Positions 16,980-26,514 are shown, numbered from the stretch's first letter. The stretch is DNA of 64,000 bases from Bradyrhizobium embrapense (GCF_001189235.2 NZ_LFIP02000002.1:868411-932410), one strand, 5' to 3'. The notes: a model not told the origin generated them from the letters alone. Made by a program: numbers and translations.

Positions 16980-18392
16980 TTAATTCGGCCCGAGCGCGCG
17001 GCGCGCCAGCGCGGCGCTGCCGGTTGCGCGCGGTGGCGCTGCGGGGCTGGAGACGGGTGAGGAAGTGCCGGCGCCATTGAGATCCTGGGGCTTGGTCTGC
17101 GGAGCCTCGGCGGTAGCAGATGCCCCTTCCGGCCGCAACGGCCGCGGCGGGGCGAACAGGAAGCCCTGGCCGAACCGGACATCGTAGTCGAGCAGGTCGA
17201 CCACCGAGCGCTCGCCCTCGATCCGTTCGGCGATCAGGTCGATGCCGAAGCGGCCGAGCAGGTCGGACAGATCGGAGGGATCGATATCCGATGTCGCGCT
17301 TTGGCTGGAGTCGAGCAGCAGCGCGGCCGGCACCTTGATGAAGCGGACGCCGCGATCGGCGAGCTCGCGCGGCTCGAGCCGAAGGTCGCTGACGTGGTCG
17401 ATCGAGAACCGGTAGCCGCGCTGCGACAGTGCCGCGAGATTCTCGCTTTCGACCGGGCCGAGATTGCGGAAGGTCGCCTGCTTGAACTCGAGCACGAAGG
17501 AGGGCGCCAGCGCGCGGTTGGCTTCGAGGAAGTCGAGACACTGGGTGAAGTGCTGCGGGCTCGCCAGAGTCGCCGCCGAGACGTTGCAGAACACGCCGAC
17601 ATCCTTGCTGCGGATCATCAGGCGGCGCAGCACCTGGACGCAGCGGAGCATCACCATGTGGTCGATGCGGCCGATCAGGCCGCCGACTTCGGCCGCCTCG
17701 ATGAAATCGTCGGCGGCAAGCACCTGGTCGCGCTCGTCGCGCAGCCGCGTCACCGCCTCGTAGTAGCGCACCTTGCGCTGCGGCAGCGTCACCATCGGCT
17801 GCAGGTAGATGTCGAGGCGGTTTTCGTCGATGGCGTGCCTGATCGCGCCGATGAGCTGGGTCTGGTTGCGCGAGATCGCCGCCGGAGGTGTCGGCGGCGG
17901 CGGGGCGGCAAACACGACGGTCGGGGCCGGCGGGACCGGTTGCAGCAGATCGTCGCGCGGCGCGGCGACCGGCTGTGCCACCGGAGCTGCCGCCAGCAAA
18001 TCCTCATGATGGGCGACGGACGCTGCAAGCTGCCGCACCAGGCCGCCAAGCTCGTTGATCTCGCCGGCCATGCCCTGGATCCGGTCGGCACCGGTGGAGT
18101 TCGCCGAGGCGACGCGGCCTTCGACCGCGGCCAGCCGGCGGCCGAATTCGGCGACCTGGCGGGCGAGGTCGGCGGTGCCGCGCGACAGGTCGGCGATCTG
18201 GCCGCCGACGTCGCTGCGGTCGCGCAGCCGCATCGAGACCGCGTTGTAGAGGATCAGGCAGGTGAGGGCGGTGAGCGCCACGATCGCCGATTCCGATCCG
18301 CTGATGCCCGCTACCGAATACAGCACGAAGCCCAGCGAGGCTGCGACCAGCACCATGCAGATGGCGATGAAGATCGTCGAAATGCGAATCAT
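16980..18392 (-). CDS. Membrane-anchored degenerate EAL-domain protein, TipF-like
   Basis: 470 residues. Two membrane segments (about 6-28 and 33-52) are followed by a predicted coiled coil (65-130), a Pro/Ala-rich linker (138-172) and an EAL domain (175-405). The EAL signature reads YEAVTRL (Glu212-Ala-Val), and the usual DDFG site reads SIDHVSD, so phosphodiesterase activity is doubtful while cyclic-di-GMP binding remains possible. The order membrane-coiled coil-EAL and length match Caulobacter TipF, a c-di-GMP-binding flagellar assembly factor. The disordered C-terminal tail is rich in Pro/Ala/Ser. Orthology is inferred from architecture, not alignment. Confidence 0.82.
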   Translation of the reverse strand: MIRISTIFIAICMVLVAASLGFVLYSVAGISGSESAIVALTALTCLILYNAVSMRLRDRSDVGGQIADLSRGTADLARQVAEFGRRLAAVEGRVASANSTGADRIQGMAGEINELGGLVRQLAASVAHHEDLLAAAPVAQPVAAPRDDLLQPVPPAPTVVFAAPPPPTPPAAISRNQTQLIGAIRHAIDENRLDIYLQPMVTLPQRKVRYYEAVTRLRDERDQVLAADDFIEAAEVGGLIGRIDHMVMLRCVQVLRRLMIRSKDVGVFCNVSAATLASPQHFTQCLDFLEANRALAPSFVLEFKQATFRNLGPVESENLAALSQRGYRFSIDHVSDLRLEPRELADRGVRFIKVPAALLLDSSQSATSDIDPSDLSDLLGRFGIDLIAERIEGERSVVDLLDYDVRFGQGFLFAPPRPLRPEGASATAEAPQTKPQDLNGAGTSSPVSSPAAPPRATGSAALARRALGPN

Positions 18393-18569
18393 GTCGCGCG
18401 CTTAGCGCCCTCTCTCCGAACGTCCCCGGGGGGCAAGCTTAGCACCATTGTTGATTCGACGGGGCAGCGATCTTCCGAACCGGCTGGAACTGCACACGAT
18501 TTTCGCTTCGCCTTGGCCGACCTCGAAGTCGGGCTCCGTAATAGACGGGAGCCGGCCGCGGCGCGCCGG

Positions 18570-19541
18570 TCAGAGGTCGGCGGCGGCGATCCAGAACACC
18601 TCGCCCTCGGAGTCCTCGGTGTCGAGCCAGAGCAGCGGCAGGTTGGGATAGGCGGCCTCGAGATTGTCGCGGCCGCGGCCGATCTCGCAGAGCAGCCCGC
18701 CCTGCGTGGTCAGATGCTGCTTGGCCTCGTCGAGCAGGCGGCGGACGATGTCGAGCCCATCAGTGCCGCCGTCGAATGCGATCTTCGGCTCGGCGCGGCA
18801 CTCGCGCGGCAGCGCGGCCATGCCCTCGGCATCGACATAGGGCGGGTTCGAGATGATGAGATCGTAGCGCTTGTTGTCCAATGGCTTGAACAGGTCGCCG
18901 CGATGGAGCGTCAGGCGATCGTCGAGGCCGTGGTCGGCGACGTTGCGCGCGGCGACCTCCAGTGCATCCTTGGAAATATCCACCGCGTCGACCGAGGCAT
19001 TGGCAAAATGCAGCGCGGCCAGGATCGCAAGGCAGCCGGAGCCGGTGCAGAGGTCGAGCACGCTTTCGACGTCAGCGGGATCGCCGATCAGCGAGGTGCC
19101 GTCCTCGTCGCCGCCGAAATGCGAATCCAGCAATTCGCCGATGAAGGAGCGCGGCACGATGGTGCGTTCGTCGACATAGAACGGCAGGCCGCGCATATAG
19201 ACCCTGTTGACGAGATAGGCGGCCGGCTTTCGCGTCGCGATCCGCCGCTCGATCAGGTCGAGGATCTGCTTGCCTTCGGCAATCGTGACGCGCGCGTTCG
19301 CGAAGCTCTCGAACTGATCGGGATGCAGATGCAGCGTCTCTGAGATCAGGAACGCGGCCTCGGCCACCGGATCGGTGGTGCCGTGCGCGAACACCAGCTT
19401 GGCGGCGTTGAAGCGGCTGACCGCATAACGCAGGAAATCGAACAGAGTGTGAAGCTCCCCGGCGCCGACCTTGAGTGCGTTCCTGGGAGCTTTCGGCGTG
19501 GCGGGGCTGCGCGTGGCCGGCACTTTGCTGCGCTTGGCCAT
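18570..19541 (-). CDS. prmB: Ribosomal protein L3 glutamine N5-methyltransferase
   Basis: 323 residues. Class I SAM methyltransferase of the HemK/PrmB group: the SAM loop is LDLCTGSGCLA and the catalytic motif is NPPYVD, which grips the glutamine side chain. The N-terminal helical domain (LFDFLRYAVSRFNAAKLVFAHGT) is PrmB-like rather than PrmC-like. A basic, Ala/Pro-rich extension of about 20 residues precedes it. The ATG shares a base with the stop of moaE (19541), so translation is probably coupled. Confidence 0.93.
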   Translation of the reverse strand: MAKRSKVPATRSPATPKAPRNALKVGAGELHTLFDFLRYAVSRFNAAKLVFAHGTTDPVAEAAFLISETLHLHPDQFESFANARVTIAEGKQILDLIERRIATRKPAAYLVNRVYMRGLPFYVDERTIVPRSFIGELLDSHFGGDEDGTSLIGDPADVESVLDLCTGSGCLAILAALHFANASVDAVDISKDALEVAARNVADHGLDDRLTLHRGDLFKPLDNKRYDLIISNPPYVDAEGMAALPRECRAEPKIAFDGGTDGLDIVRRLLDEAKQHLTTQGGLLCEIGRGRDNLEAAYPNLPLLWLDTEDSEGEVFWIAAADL

Positions 19542-20008
19542 CAGGATTTGGTCCAGCGCGCGGCGGCCGCGTCGTCATGGCCCTGCGCCTCGATCCAGCT
19601 GGTGCCGCGCGCGCTCTCCTCGCGCTTCCAGAACGGGGCGTTGGTCTTCAGATAGTCCATCAGGAACTCGGCTGCCTCGAACGCGGCCTGCCGGTGCGCC
19701 GAGGCGGTCACGACCAGCACGATGTTCTCGCCCGGCGCGATGCGGCCGAAGCGGTGGATGATGGTGAGGCCCTGCAACGGCCAGCGCGCCAGCGCCTCGT
19801 CGGCATGGCGTCCAATCTCGGCTTCCGCCATGCCAGGGTAATGTTCGAGCGTCAGCGCCGCGATCGGCTCGCCCTGTTCGCTGCCGCGGCAGATGCCGCC
19901 GAAGCTGACCACCGCGCCGATATCGGTGCGGCCCTTGCTCAAGGCCGCGATCTCCTGCGCGACGTCGAAGTCGGCTTCCTGGATCCGGATGGTCGCTGCG
20001 GTGGCCAT
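19541..20008 (-). CDS. moaE: Molybdopterin synthase catalytic subunit MoaE
   Basis: 155 residues from the ATG at 20006-20008. MoaE transfers sulfur from MoaD thiocarboxylate to precursor Z (cyclic pyranopterin phosphate) to make molybdopterin. Family signatures are visible: VSFGGICRG, LEHYPGMAEAEI, HRFGRIAPGE, SAHRQAAFEAAEFLMDYLKTNAPFWKRE, with the conserved Lys residues of the active site. A longer in-frame reading to 20275 runs through moaD and is a shadow. moaD lies immediately upstream (8-base gap). Confidence 0.95.
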   Translation of the reverse strand: MATAATIRIQEADFDVAQEIAALSKGRTDIGAVVSFGGICRGSEQGEPIAALTLEHYPGMAEAEIGRHADEALARWPLQGLTIIHRFGRIAPGENIVLVVTASAHRQAAFEAAEFLMDYLKTNAPFWKREESARGTSWIEAQGHDDAAAARWTKS

Positions 20009-20016
20009 ATGAAGAT

Positions 20017-20268
20017 CTAGCCGCCGGTCATCGGCGGGAAGAACGCGATCTCGCGGGCGCCGGAGATTGCAGCGTCCGGTTTGACATGGGCGTGGTCGAT
20101 CGCGGCGCGGATCACGGTTGGCTTCTCGAACGCATGGGCGTAGCCGTCGTCGCGCGCGGCAAGCCAGCCGATCAATTCGCCGACGGTGCGCACCTCGGCC
20201 GGCGGTTCGACGGTCTCTTCGGCCTTGCCGATGCGCTCGCGCACCCAGGCGAAATATTTCAGCTTCAT
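20017..20268 (-). CDS. moaD: Molybdopterin synthase sulfur-carrier subunit MoaD
   Basis: 83 residues, ubiquitin-like beta-grasp fold ending in the essential Gly-Gly (FFPPMTGG). The C-terminal glycine is adenylated and turned into a thiocarboxylate before donating sulfur in the MoaE complex. The start MKLKYFAWVRERIG is typical. It overlaps the 3' end of pgsA by four bases and is followed by moaE, giving a pgsA-moaD-moaE-prmB gene string. Confidence 0.95.
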   Translation of the reverse strand: MKLKYFAWVRERIGKAEETVEPPAEVRTVGELIGWLAARDDGYAHAFEKPTVIRAAIDHAHVKPDAAISGAREIAFFPPMTGG

Positions 20269-20879
20269 CCCTCATCCTCCTTGATGAGGTGATGGATGCC
20301 GGCGCGGAAGTAATCCCAGCCGGTGTAGATCGTGAAGATCGCCGACATCCAGAGCAGCACGATGCCGATCAGGGTGGTCGCCGGGAACACCTGCTCGCCG
20401 GCTTCGCCGGCGATCAAAAAGCCGATCGCCACCAGCTGGATCGTGGTCTTCCACTTCGCCAGCTTGGTGACGGGTACGCTGACCCGCAGCCCCGCGAGAT
20501 ATTCGCGCAGGCCCGAGACCAGGATCTCGCGGCACAGGATCACGATCGCCGCCCACAGCGTCCAGCCATGGATCGAGTTGTCGGCGGCCAGCATCAGGAG
20601 GCAGGAGGCTACCAGCAGCTTGTCGGCGATCGGATCGAGCATCCGGCCGAAAGCGGACTGCTGGTCCCACATCCGGGCGTAATAGCCATCGAGATAGTCG
20701 GTGATCCCCGCCGCAATGAACACGGCCAGCGCCACCCAGCGCAGCCATAGCGGGCCGTCCAGGATCGACTGCCAGTAGACGCAGCCGATCACCACCGGGA
20801 TCGCGGCGATCCGGGCGTAGGTCAGGATATTCGGGAGGGACAAGGTCTTGGTCTGTCCCCGGGTCGTCGCGATGTTCAT
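20265..20879 (-). CDS. pgsA: CDP-diacylglycerol-glycerol-3-phosphate 3-phosphatidyltransferase
   Basis: 204 residues from the ATG at 20877-20879; a TTG four codons earlier (20891) is the alternative. Integral membrane enzyme making phosphatidylglycerophosphate. The CDP-alcohol phosphotransferase motif D-G-x2-A-R-x8-G-x3-D-x3-D is complete in LDGYYAR...FGRMLDPIADK. About five membrane segments are visible. Followed by moaD with a four-base overlap, the arrangement seen in many alphaproteobacteria. Confidence 0.94.
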   Translation of the reverse strand: MNIATTRGQTKTLSLPNILTYARIAAIPVVIGCVYWQSILDGPLWLRWVALAVFIAAGITDYLDGYYARMWDQQSAFGRMLDPIADKLLVASCLLMLAADNSIHGWTLWAAIVILCREILVSGLREYLAGLRVSVPVTKLAKWKTTIQLVAIGFLIAGEAGEQVFPATTLIGIVLLWMSAIFTIYTGWDYFRAGIHHLIKEDEG

Positions 20880-21071
20880 CCGTTCTACCAATACCGCTGA
20901 AGCGAGAAGGTCAACCGTGCGGGCGCCAAAGCGCGGCGAGATTACGCGGAATCGTCATGGCGTCTTAGCTCGTTGTTTATGCATGATCTTTTCGTAACAT
21001 TGCGGGACGCTTTGCTGCATCATGCCCTAGATGCCCTGTCGCAGGCGACGCCCTGATGAATAGCCTTTGGT

Positions 21072-23168
21072 TTAACCCGGCTGGGCGTGGAAAAACTCGA
21101 AAATCTTGCGGGCACTCTCGGCGCTGACGCCGGGAACCTTGCCGAGGTCGGCGATCGAGGCCCGCTCGATCTCCTTGAGCGTTCCGAAGTGGTGCAGCAA
21201 GGCGCGTTTGCGCGACGGGCCGATGCCCGGGATTTCCTGCAGGCCGGCCTCGCGGATGTCCTTCTTGCGCAGCTTGCGGTGCGAGCCGATCACGAAGCGG
21301 TGCGCCTCGTCGCGCAGCCGCTGGATGAAATACAGCACCGGGTCGCGCGGCTCCAGCTTGATGGCTTCGCGGTCCGGCATGAACAGGGTTTCCCGCCCCG
21401 CATCGCGCTCCGGTCCCTTGGCCACCGCCATCAGCGAGACCTGGGTCAGTCCGAGATTTGTGAAAATCTCCCGGACCGCGTTGAGCTGGCCGCGGCCGCC
21501 GTCGATGATGACGAGATCTGGCCATTGCGGGAACGACTCGTCGTCGGTCTTCGCCTTGGCAGCCTCGCCCTCCGGCGGCTTCAGCAGCCGCTTGAAACGG
21601 CGCTCCAGCACCTCGCGCATCATCCCGTAATCGTCGCCGGGCGTCAGCCCTTCGGACTTGATGTTGAACTTTCGGTACTGGTTCTTCATGAACCCGTCGG
21701 GTCCCGCCACGATCATCGCGCCGACTGCGTTGGTGCCCTGGATGTGGCTGTTGTCGTAGACCTCGATGCGCTTCGGCGTATGCGGCAGGCCGAGCGTCGT
21801 GACCATGCCCTCCAGCAGCCGGCTTTGGGTTGCGGTATCGGCGAGCTTGCGGCCGAGGGCCTCGCGCGCATTGGTGAGCGCGTGGCCGATCAGCTCCTTC
21901 TTCTCGCCGCGCTTGGGCACGGAGACCTCGACCTTAAATCCGGCCTTCACCGACAGCGCGTCGGCGAGCAACGCGCTTTCCTCGATCTCGTGCGACAGCA
22001 GGATCAGCTTCGGCGGCGGCTTGTCGTCGTAGAATTGCGCGAGGAACGAGGACAGCACCTCCTCGGGCGTGAAGGTCTTTTCCGCGCGCGGGAAATAGGC
22101 GCGGTTGCCCCAGTTCTGGCCGGTGCGAAAGAAGAACACCTCGACGCAGGAATAGCCGCCTTCCTGGTGGATCGCGAACACGTCGGCCTCTTCGACGGTG
22201 CGCGGGTTGATGCCCTGCTGCGACTGGATCGCCGACAGTGCCGCGAGGCGGTCGCGGTACAGCGCCGCGGTCTCGAACTCGAGCTCGCCGGACGCTTTCT
22301 CCATCTCGGCCGCGAGCAATTCCTTCACGGCGTGGCTGCGGCCGGAGAGGAATTCGGTCGCCTCGCGCACCAGCTCGCTATAGCCGGGAAAATCGATCTC
22401 GCGCGTGCAGGGGCCGGCGCAGCGCTTGATCTGATAGAGCAGGCAGGGCCGGGTGCGGCTTTCGAAGAAGCCATCGGTGCAGGAGCGGATCAGGAACGCG
22501 CGCTGCAGCGCCGTGATGGTGCGGTTGACGGCGCCGGCGTTGGCGAATGGGCCGAAATAACGTCCGGGCCGGGACTGCGCGCCGCGATGCTTGAGGATCT
22601 GCGGCGCCCAGTGATCGCCGGTGATCAGAATATAGGGAAACGATTTGTCGTCGCGCAGCTGCACGTTGAAGCGCGGCCGGAGCTGCTTGATCAGATTGGC
22701 TTCGAGCAGCAGCGCCTCGGTTTCGGTCATGGTCGAGACGATCTCGACATGCGTGGTCGCCGCGATCATGCGCAGGATGCGCGCCGGCAGCGGTGCGTTG
22801 GCCCGCGCATAGGACGAGAGCCGCTTTTTGACGTTCTTCGCCTTGCCGACATAGAGCACGTCGTTGGCGGCGTTGAGCATGCGATAGACGCCCGGCGAGG
22901 TCGGGGCGAGGCGAACCGCGTTCTCGATCGCCTCATGCCCGATCGAGAGCGTCCCCTCGGCAACCGGCTCGGAGGCGTCCTCCGATGCCTCAGGCAGACG
23001 CGCCTCGTCGTCCTCCTCGGTGGCGGAGCTCTCGGGATCGACGTCGCTCGTATCGAGCGTCAGGTCGTCCTGCGGCAGGTCGGACTTTGAACCGCGCCGT
23101 GGCTTGAGGGCTGCCTTGGAATCAGCCTCGGGGGCCGGCGTCGGGCGCTCGGGAGAATCGTGAACCAT
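21072..23168 (-). CDS. uvrC: Excinuclease ABC subunit C
   Basis: 698 residues. UvrC makes both incisions in nucleotide-excision repair. After an acidic, disordered N-terminal extension of about 85 residues come the GIY-YIG nuclease domain ([21 protein letters not shown]), a UVR motif for UvrB binding (about 275-310), the RNase H-like nuclease domain ([20 protein letters not shown]) and C-terminal helix-hairpin-helix motifs ([31 protein letters not shown]). The extension makes it longer than the usual 600-630 residues. Confidence 0.98.
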   Translation of the reverse strand: MVHDSPERPTPAPEADSKAALKPRRGSKSDLPQDDLTLDTSDVDPESSATEEDDEARLPEASEDASEPVAEGTLSIGHEAIENAVRLAPTSPGVYRMLNAANDVLYVGKAKNVKKRLSSYARANAPLPARILRMIAATTHVEIVSTMTETEALLLEANLIKQLRPRFNVQLRDDKSFPYILITGDHWAPQILKHRGAQSRPGRYFGPFANAGAVNRTITALQRAFLIRSCTDGFFESRTRPCLLYQIKRCAGPCTREIDFPGYSELVREATEFLSGRSHAVKELLAAEMEKASGELEFETAALYRDRLAALSAIQSQQGINPRTVEEADVFAIHQEGGYSCVEVFFFRTGQNWGNRAYFPRAEKTFTPEEVLSSFLAQFYDDKPPPKLILLSHEIEESALLADALSVKAGFKVEVSVPKRGEKKELIGHALTNAREALGRKLADTATQSRLLEGMVTTLGLPHTPKRIEVYDNSHIQGTNAVGAMIVAGPDGFMKNQYRKFNIKSEGLTPGDDYGMMREVLERRFKRLLKPPEGEAAKAKTDDESFPQWPDLVIIDGGRGQLNAVREIFTNLGLTQVSLMAVAKGPERDAGRETLFMPDREAIKLEPRDPVLYFIQRLRDEAHRFVIGSHRKLRKKDIREAGLQEIPGIGPSRKRALLHHFGTLKEIERASIADLGKVPGVSAESARKIFEFFHAQPG

Positions 23169-23436
23169 GGGCCGTAAATTAAGCGCTTGGGCGACCGGTC
23201 GCCAGCGCTGGCGGCGTAGGAAAAAACAACTCGATTGCAGCAGGTTATCGGCCAGGCAAGGCCGCCGGGGCGAGGCGGTAACACATTATTAAGACTGATG
23301 AGCGGGCCGGTAACCGGGCTTAACAACCCTTTAACTTAAAACTCTCGATAAACCTTAGCGAAAAAAGTGGAGTTCCGTAACCACGCCGGGCCTTGGGGAC
23401 CAGCGGGCTGCGGCAGTTGCGTGGTGGAGAGTAGCT

Positions 23437-24060
23437 ATGACCCGGTTTGTTGCGCGTGCGCTGGCACTGTTCGTCGCAGGCTGGACGACCTCGGCGGCGG
23501 CGGCCGATCTCAACTATGGCTCGCCCTATACCGTCTATCAGCCGCTCAATGCCTATAGCTGGGCCGGTCCCTATCTCGGCGGCAACGTCGGCTATGGCTG
23601 GGGCTCGGTCGAGAACAACCCGACCAAGCCGTCCGGCTTCGTCGGCGGCGTGCAGGCCGGCTACAATTTCCAGAACGGCTCTCCATGGGTGTTCGGCATC
23701 GAGGCCGATATCCAGGGCACCACGGCCGACGACCGATTCGCGCCGTGGAAGTTCTCCAACCCGTGGTTCGGCACGGTGCGCGGCCGCGCCGGCTATGCGG
23801 TCAACAACGTGCTGTTCTACGCGACTGGCGGTCTCGCCTTCGGCGAACTGCGCGGCGAGACCTTCGGCATCACGGAGTCGCACACCAACGCGGGCTTCAC
23901 GGTCGGCGCCGGCGCCGAAATGGGCTTTGCCCCGAACTGGAGCGCCAAGATCGAATATCTCTACGTCGATCTCGCCAACAGCAACTTCACGATCACCGGC
24001 GGCGCGTCGAACGGCTACAGCTTCAGCCTGGTGCGCGCCGGCATCAACTATCACTTCTGA
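23437..24060 (+). CDS. Outer-membrane beta-barrel protein (Omp25/31-like)
   Basis: 207 residues. A signal peptide ends at TSAAAADLNYG. The mature part starts with the YSWAGPYLGGNVGYGWG signature of small 8-strand porin-like proteins of Rhizobiales and ends in aromatic FSLVRAGINYHF, whose terminal Phe is the BAM recognition residue. GGAGAG before the ATG supports the start. A strong terminator follows at 24087-24116, so it is a single-gene unit. The AT-rich 270-base leader before it (23169-23436) probably holds its promoter. Role is structural; no specific substrate can be assigned. Confidence 0.92.
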   Translation: MTRFVARALALFVAGWTTSAAAADLNYGSPYTVYQPLNAYSWAGPYLGGNVGYGWGSVENNPTKPSGFVGGVQAGYNFQNGSPWVFGIEADIQGTTADDRFAPWKFSNPWFGTVRGRAGYAVNNVLFYATGGLAFGELRGETFGITESHTNAGFTVGAGAEMGFAPNWSAKIEYLYVDLANSNFTITGGASNGYSFSLVRAGINYHF

Positions 24061-24086
24061 GAACAAGAAAACGTCAGACATCAACT

Positions 24087-24119
24087 CCCGGCCGCGTCTC
24101 GCGCGGCCGGGTTTTTCTT
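24087..24119 (+). terminator. Rho-independent terminator of the beta-barrel gene
   Basis: A 10-bp GC stem (CCCGGCCGCG at 24087-24096 with CGCGGCCGGG at 24102-24111) with a five-base loop is followed by TTTTTCTTT, 27 bases after the stop codon. Confidence 0.9.
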
Positions 24120-24335
24120 TGTGCTGATCACGTCGACATCGCGCGCTGCTGCATGAACGCCGCGGCGTCCGCGAAACCAGCCGGACGGCCGCACGCATCT
24201 GATATGCGGGCACCGTCAATCGCGTCCGCATCATGCAGCTGGTCGTGCAGCGAGCGCGAGCCACGCGCCGTGCAGTCAACTCACACGCAACGCTTCATTC
24301 GCCGTTCATCACGAGCCACGCACCGCGCGCGCTCA

Positions 24336-24548
24336 TCATGAAACCACCAGGTTGACCGCCTTCGGGCCCTTGCCCTTCTTGTCGGGTTCAACCTCGAACG
24401 TAATGCGCTGTCCTTCAGTCAGGTCCTTCAACCCTGCACGCTCGACAGCCGTGATGTGAACGAACACATCGCGGCCGCCATCGTCAGGCTTGATGAAGCC
24501 ATAGCCACGCTCTCCGTTGAAGAACTTGACTGTCCCAGTCATGGCCAT
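24336..24548 (-). CDS. Cold-shock domain protein
   Basis: 70 residues from the ATG at 24546-24548, preceded by GGAGG about eight bases upstream. OB-fold nucleic-acid chaperone with both RNP motifs: GYGFIKP (RNP1) and DVFVHITAV (RNP2). The KKGKGPKAVNLVV ending is typical of alphaproteobacterial CspA-type proteins. The long leader carries several perfect stem-loops (24577-24623), which may control translation with temperature. A longer frame to 24635 would run through these hairpins and is rejected. Confidence 0.95.
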   Translation of the reverse strand: MAMTGTVKFFNGERGYGFIKPDDGGRDVFVHITAVERAGLKDLTEGQRITFEVEPDKKGKGPKAVNLVVS

Positions 24549-24576
24549 CGGGAAACTCCTCCCCCGTATTGCTCCA

Positions 24577-24623
24577 CCGCTACGCGCACGCCGCGTAGCG
24601 GTTGACCGACATTCGCTTGTCGG
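24577..24623 (-). promoter_or_regulatory. Stem-loops in the cold-shock gene leader
   Basis: A perfect 10-bp inverted repeat (CCGCTACGCG 24577-24586, CGCGTAGCGG 24592-24601) with a five-base loop is followed by CCGACA/TGTCGG (24606-24623). They sit 29-75 bases before the start codon. Structured long leaders are known for cold-shock genes; a regulatory role here is inferred. Confidence 0.5.
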
Positions 24624-24808
24624 AAGCTTGGCCACCTGAACAGGCCGGCGTCACGCCGCCGGTCTGTCTGGATTTTATTTCGGCCTTGTCACTCCGCCGC
24701 AACCATTCGCGGAAGCGGAACGTAAAGCCAGTCGTAACAGGATGAGCATAATACGGTTCCGCGCGCGTTGCCTATGCTCAAATAGAACTTTTCGGTGGGG
24801 GCTACCGA

Positions 24809-25669
24809 TCAAGGTTTAGGCGTTTCGAGTCTGAAGCGTCCGGCGCCGCCTTGACCAAGCGGTCGCTCGAGTTCGGGCAGGATGATCTTCAGCTCGCCCG
24901 CCAGCGTCCACGGCGGATTCACTATCAAAAGGCCCGTGGAAACGAGGCCGGAATCCGCTTCTTGCGGCGCCACACTGAATTCCAAGCGCAAGCATTTACC
25001 CGCGGGGCGGCGAGTCGCCGTTGCTGCAGCCACGCTGCGTGCGAGCTCGTCGGAAGCTCTCCGGGATTTTACGGGGTACCACAAAAGGTACGCGCCGGTC
25101 GGCCACTTCGCGAACGCCGCCGTGAAGGCACTGGCCAGTCGCTCGAACTCGTCCTTCGCTTCGAATGGCGGATCGATCAGCACCAGGCCGCGCCGCTCGT
25201 TCGGCGGCACGAATGCGGGCAACGCCATCCAGCCATCGAGATCGACGACGCGCGCCTGCGCATCGCGTCGCAATGCATCGATCAATTGCTTGCGCGCCAC
25301 GGGCTCGATCTCGCAGGCCGTCAGACGGTCTTGCGGACGCAGCAGCGCCCGCGCGATCAACGGCGAGCCGGGATAGGCTTTCAGCTCGCCTCTCGGATTG
25401 AATGCTCTGACGATGTCGAGATAGGGCGCGATCAGCGGCAGCGCCTTGTCGGTGGGTCGCGCCTGCATCAGCCGCGCGATGCCGGTCAGCCATTCGCCGC
25501 CGCGCTGCGCTTCGCTCGACGTCAAATCATAAAGGCCGGCGCCGGCATGAGTGTCGATGACGCGGAACGGCGCCTGCTTTTCCTGCAGGTAGGTGAGCAT
25601 GCGCACCAGCACGATGTGCTTGATGACGTCGGCAAAGCTGCCGGCGTGAAAGGCGTGGCGATAGTTCAT
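24809..25669 (-). CDS. rlmJ: 23S rRNA adenine(2030)-N6-methyltransferase RlmJ
   Basis: 286 residues. The N-terminus MNYRHAFHAGSFADVIKHIVL is characteristic of RlmJ (ComJ/YhiR family), which methylates A2030 of 23S rRNA. The SAM site is in IDTHAGAGLYDL and the catalytic N6-adenine motif is DPPFE. The length is close to the family norm of about 280. Stands alone, divided from the RNase T2 gene by a block of palindromic repeats. Confidence 0.94.
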   Translation of the reverse strand: MNYRHAFHAGSFADVIKHIVLVRMLTYLQEKQAPFRVIDTHAGAGLYDLTSSEAQRGGEWLTGIARLMQARPTDKALPLIAPYLDIVRAFNPRGELKAYPGSPLIARALLRPQDRLTACEIEPVARKQLIDALRRDAQARVVDLDGWMALPAFVPPNERRGLVLIDPPFEAKDEFERLASAFTAAFAKWPTGAYLLWYPVKSRRASDELARSVAAATATRRPAGKCLRLEFSVAPQEADSGLVSTGLLIVNPPWTLAGELKIILPELERPLGQGGAGRFRLETPKP

Positions 25670-25710
25670 GCGATGACGCTGCGCTCCAGAGGGTGCGCAT
25701 GTTGTACTGC

Positions 25711-25814
25711 GTCATGCCCGGCCTGTCCCGGGCATCATGCCTTGTTTCGCTGGTTTCGTGATGGCGTCGATGGCCGGGACACAAGCGCGACGACGCGCGT
25801 CCGCCCGGCCATGA
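25711..25814. repeat. Dispersed palindromic repeat block
   Basis: ATGCCCGG-CCTGT-CCCGGGCAT (from about 25714) is followed by GGCCGGGACA and CCCGGCCATGACG near 25812, two related palindromes with a short unique centre. Same family as 15882-15908 and 28186-28208. Lies between rlmJ and the RNase T2 gene. Confidence 0.65.
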
Positions 25815-25827
25815 CGTGGACGAGACG

Positions 25828-26514
25828 TCAGCCGCCGCGAACCGGCGGCATCAGCACCTGATCGCGGCGGCAGGCGCGGCGATCGATTTCCTCGCAGGAG
25901 CGGAATTGCAGATCCTTGCTGAGGCAAATCCGCACCTCGCTGAGTCGCTTGCTGTCGCAAGTCACCGAGATCGCCGAGTTGCTGAGCCCCGGATTGGCCT
26001 TGATGAACGCCGTCTCCAGGTCGTCGGGCGCGATCGTCTTCGGCTCCGTCAATTGCAGGAATTCCTCGGGGATCTTCACTGCGGCGCGAGCCTTGCGGAT
26101 GGCTTCGAAATAGGCGCGCTCGCCGAGGCCGGAGCAGGTGCCGTGCTTGTCCCACTCGTTGTAGATCAGCCCGGGCGCCGGCATCAGGTCGAGCATCGAG
26201 GTCATGATGTTGCGGGCGAGGCGGGGCGAGGGCCGTTGGCAGTATTCCGGAAAGCCCCGCTCATATTGCGGCCACAGCCCGTGCACCACGAAGGAATAGG
26301 GCCGCCCGCCGCACTGTGCCTGCGTGCCGCGGCCGTTGTTGCCGCGCTCGCTCGCCGCCTCGCAGAACGAGGGCGACCATGACAGCGACAGCACATAGAA
26401 ATCGAACTCGCCCGGCGCATTCTGCCGGCGATCCTGGGCCGAGGCCCCCGTCGCACCGCACAGGGCAAAGGCAACTGAAATCAGAAATCGGGAAATTGTG
26501 TCCAACCGAGGCAT
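25828..26514 (-). CDS. Secreted ribonuclease, RNase T2 family
   Basis: 228 residues from the ATG at 26512-26514 (GGGAG seven bases upstream). A signal peptide ends at ATGASAQ (about residue 27). Both catalytic segments are present: FVVHGLWPQ (His78) and EWDKHGTC (Glu120, His124), so it should cleave single-stranded RNA through a 2',3'-cyclic phosphate. Six cysteines allow disulfides typical of the family. Periplasmic or secreted RNA degradation for phosphate or nucleotide supply is the known role in bacteria. No operon partner. Confidence 0.93.
   Translation of the reverse strand: MPRLDTISRFLISVAFALCGATGASAQDRRQNAPGEFDFYVLSLSWSPSFCEAASERGNNGRGTQAQCGGRPYSFVVHGLWPQYERGFPEYCQRPSPRLARNIMTSMLDLMPAPGLIYNEWDKHGTCSGLGERAYFEAIRKARAAVKIPEEFLQLTEPKTIAPDDLETAFIKANPGLSNSAISVTCDSKRLSEVRICLSKDLQFRSCEEIDRRACRRDQVLMPPVRGG

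Noticed and set aside
17301..19343. 680-codon plus-strand open frame across the EAL and prmB genes
   Set aside because: It spans two genes and their intergenic region on the opposite strand; shadow of high third-position GC.
21087..23090. 667-codon plus-strand open frame opposite uvrC
   Set aside because: Mirror of uvrC codons; no domain, no start signal.
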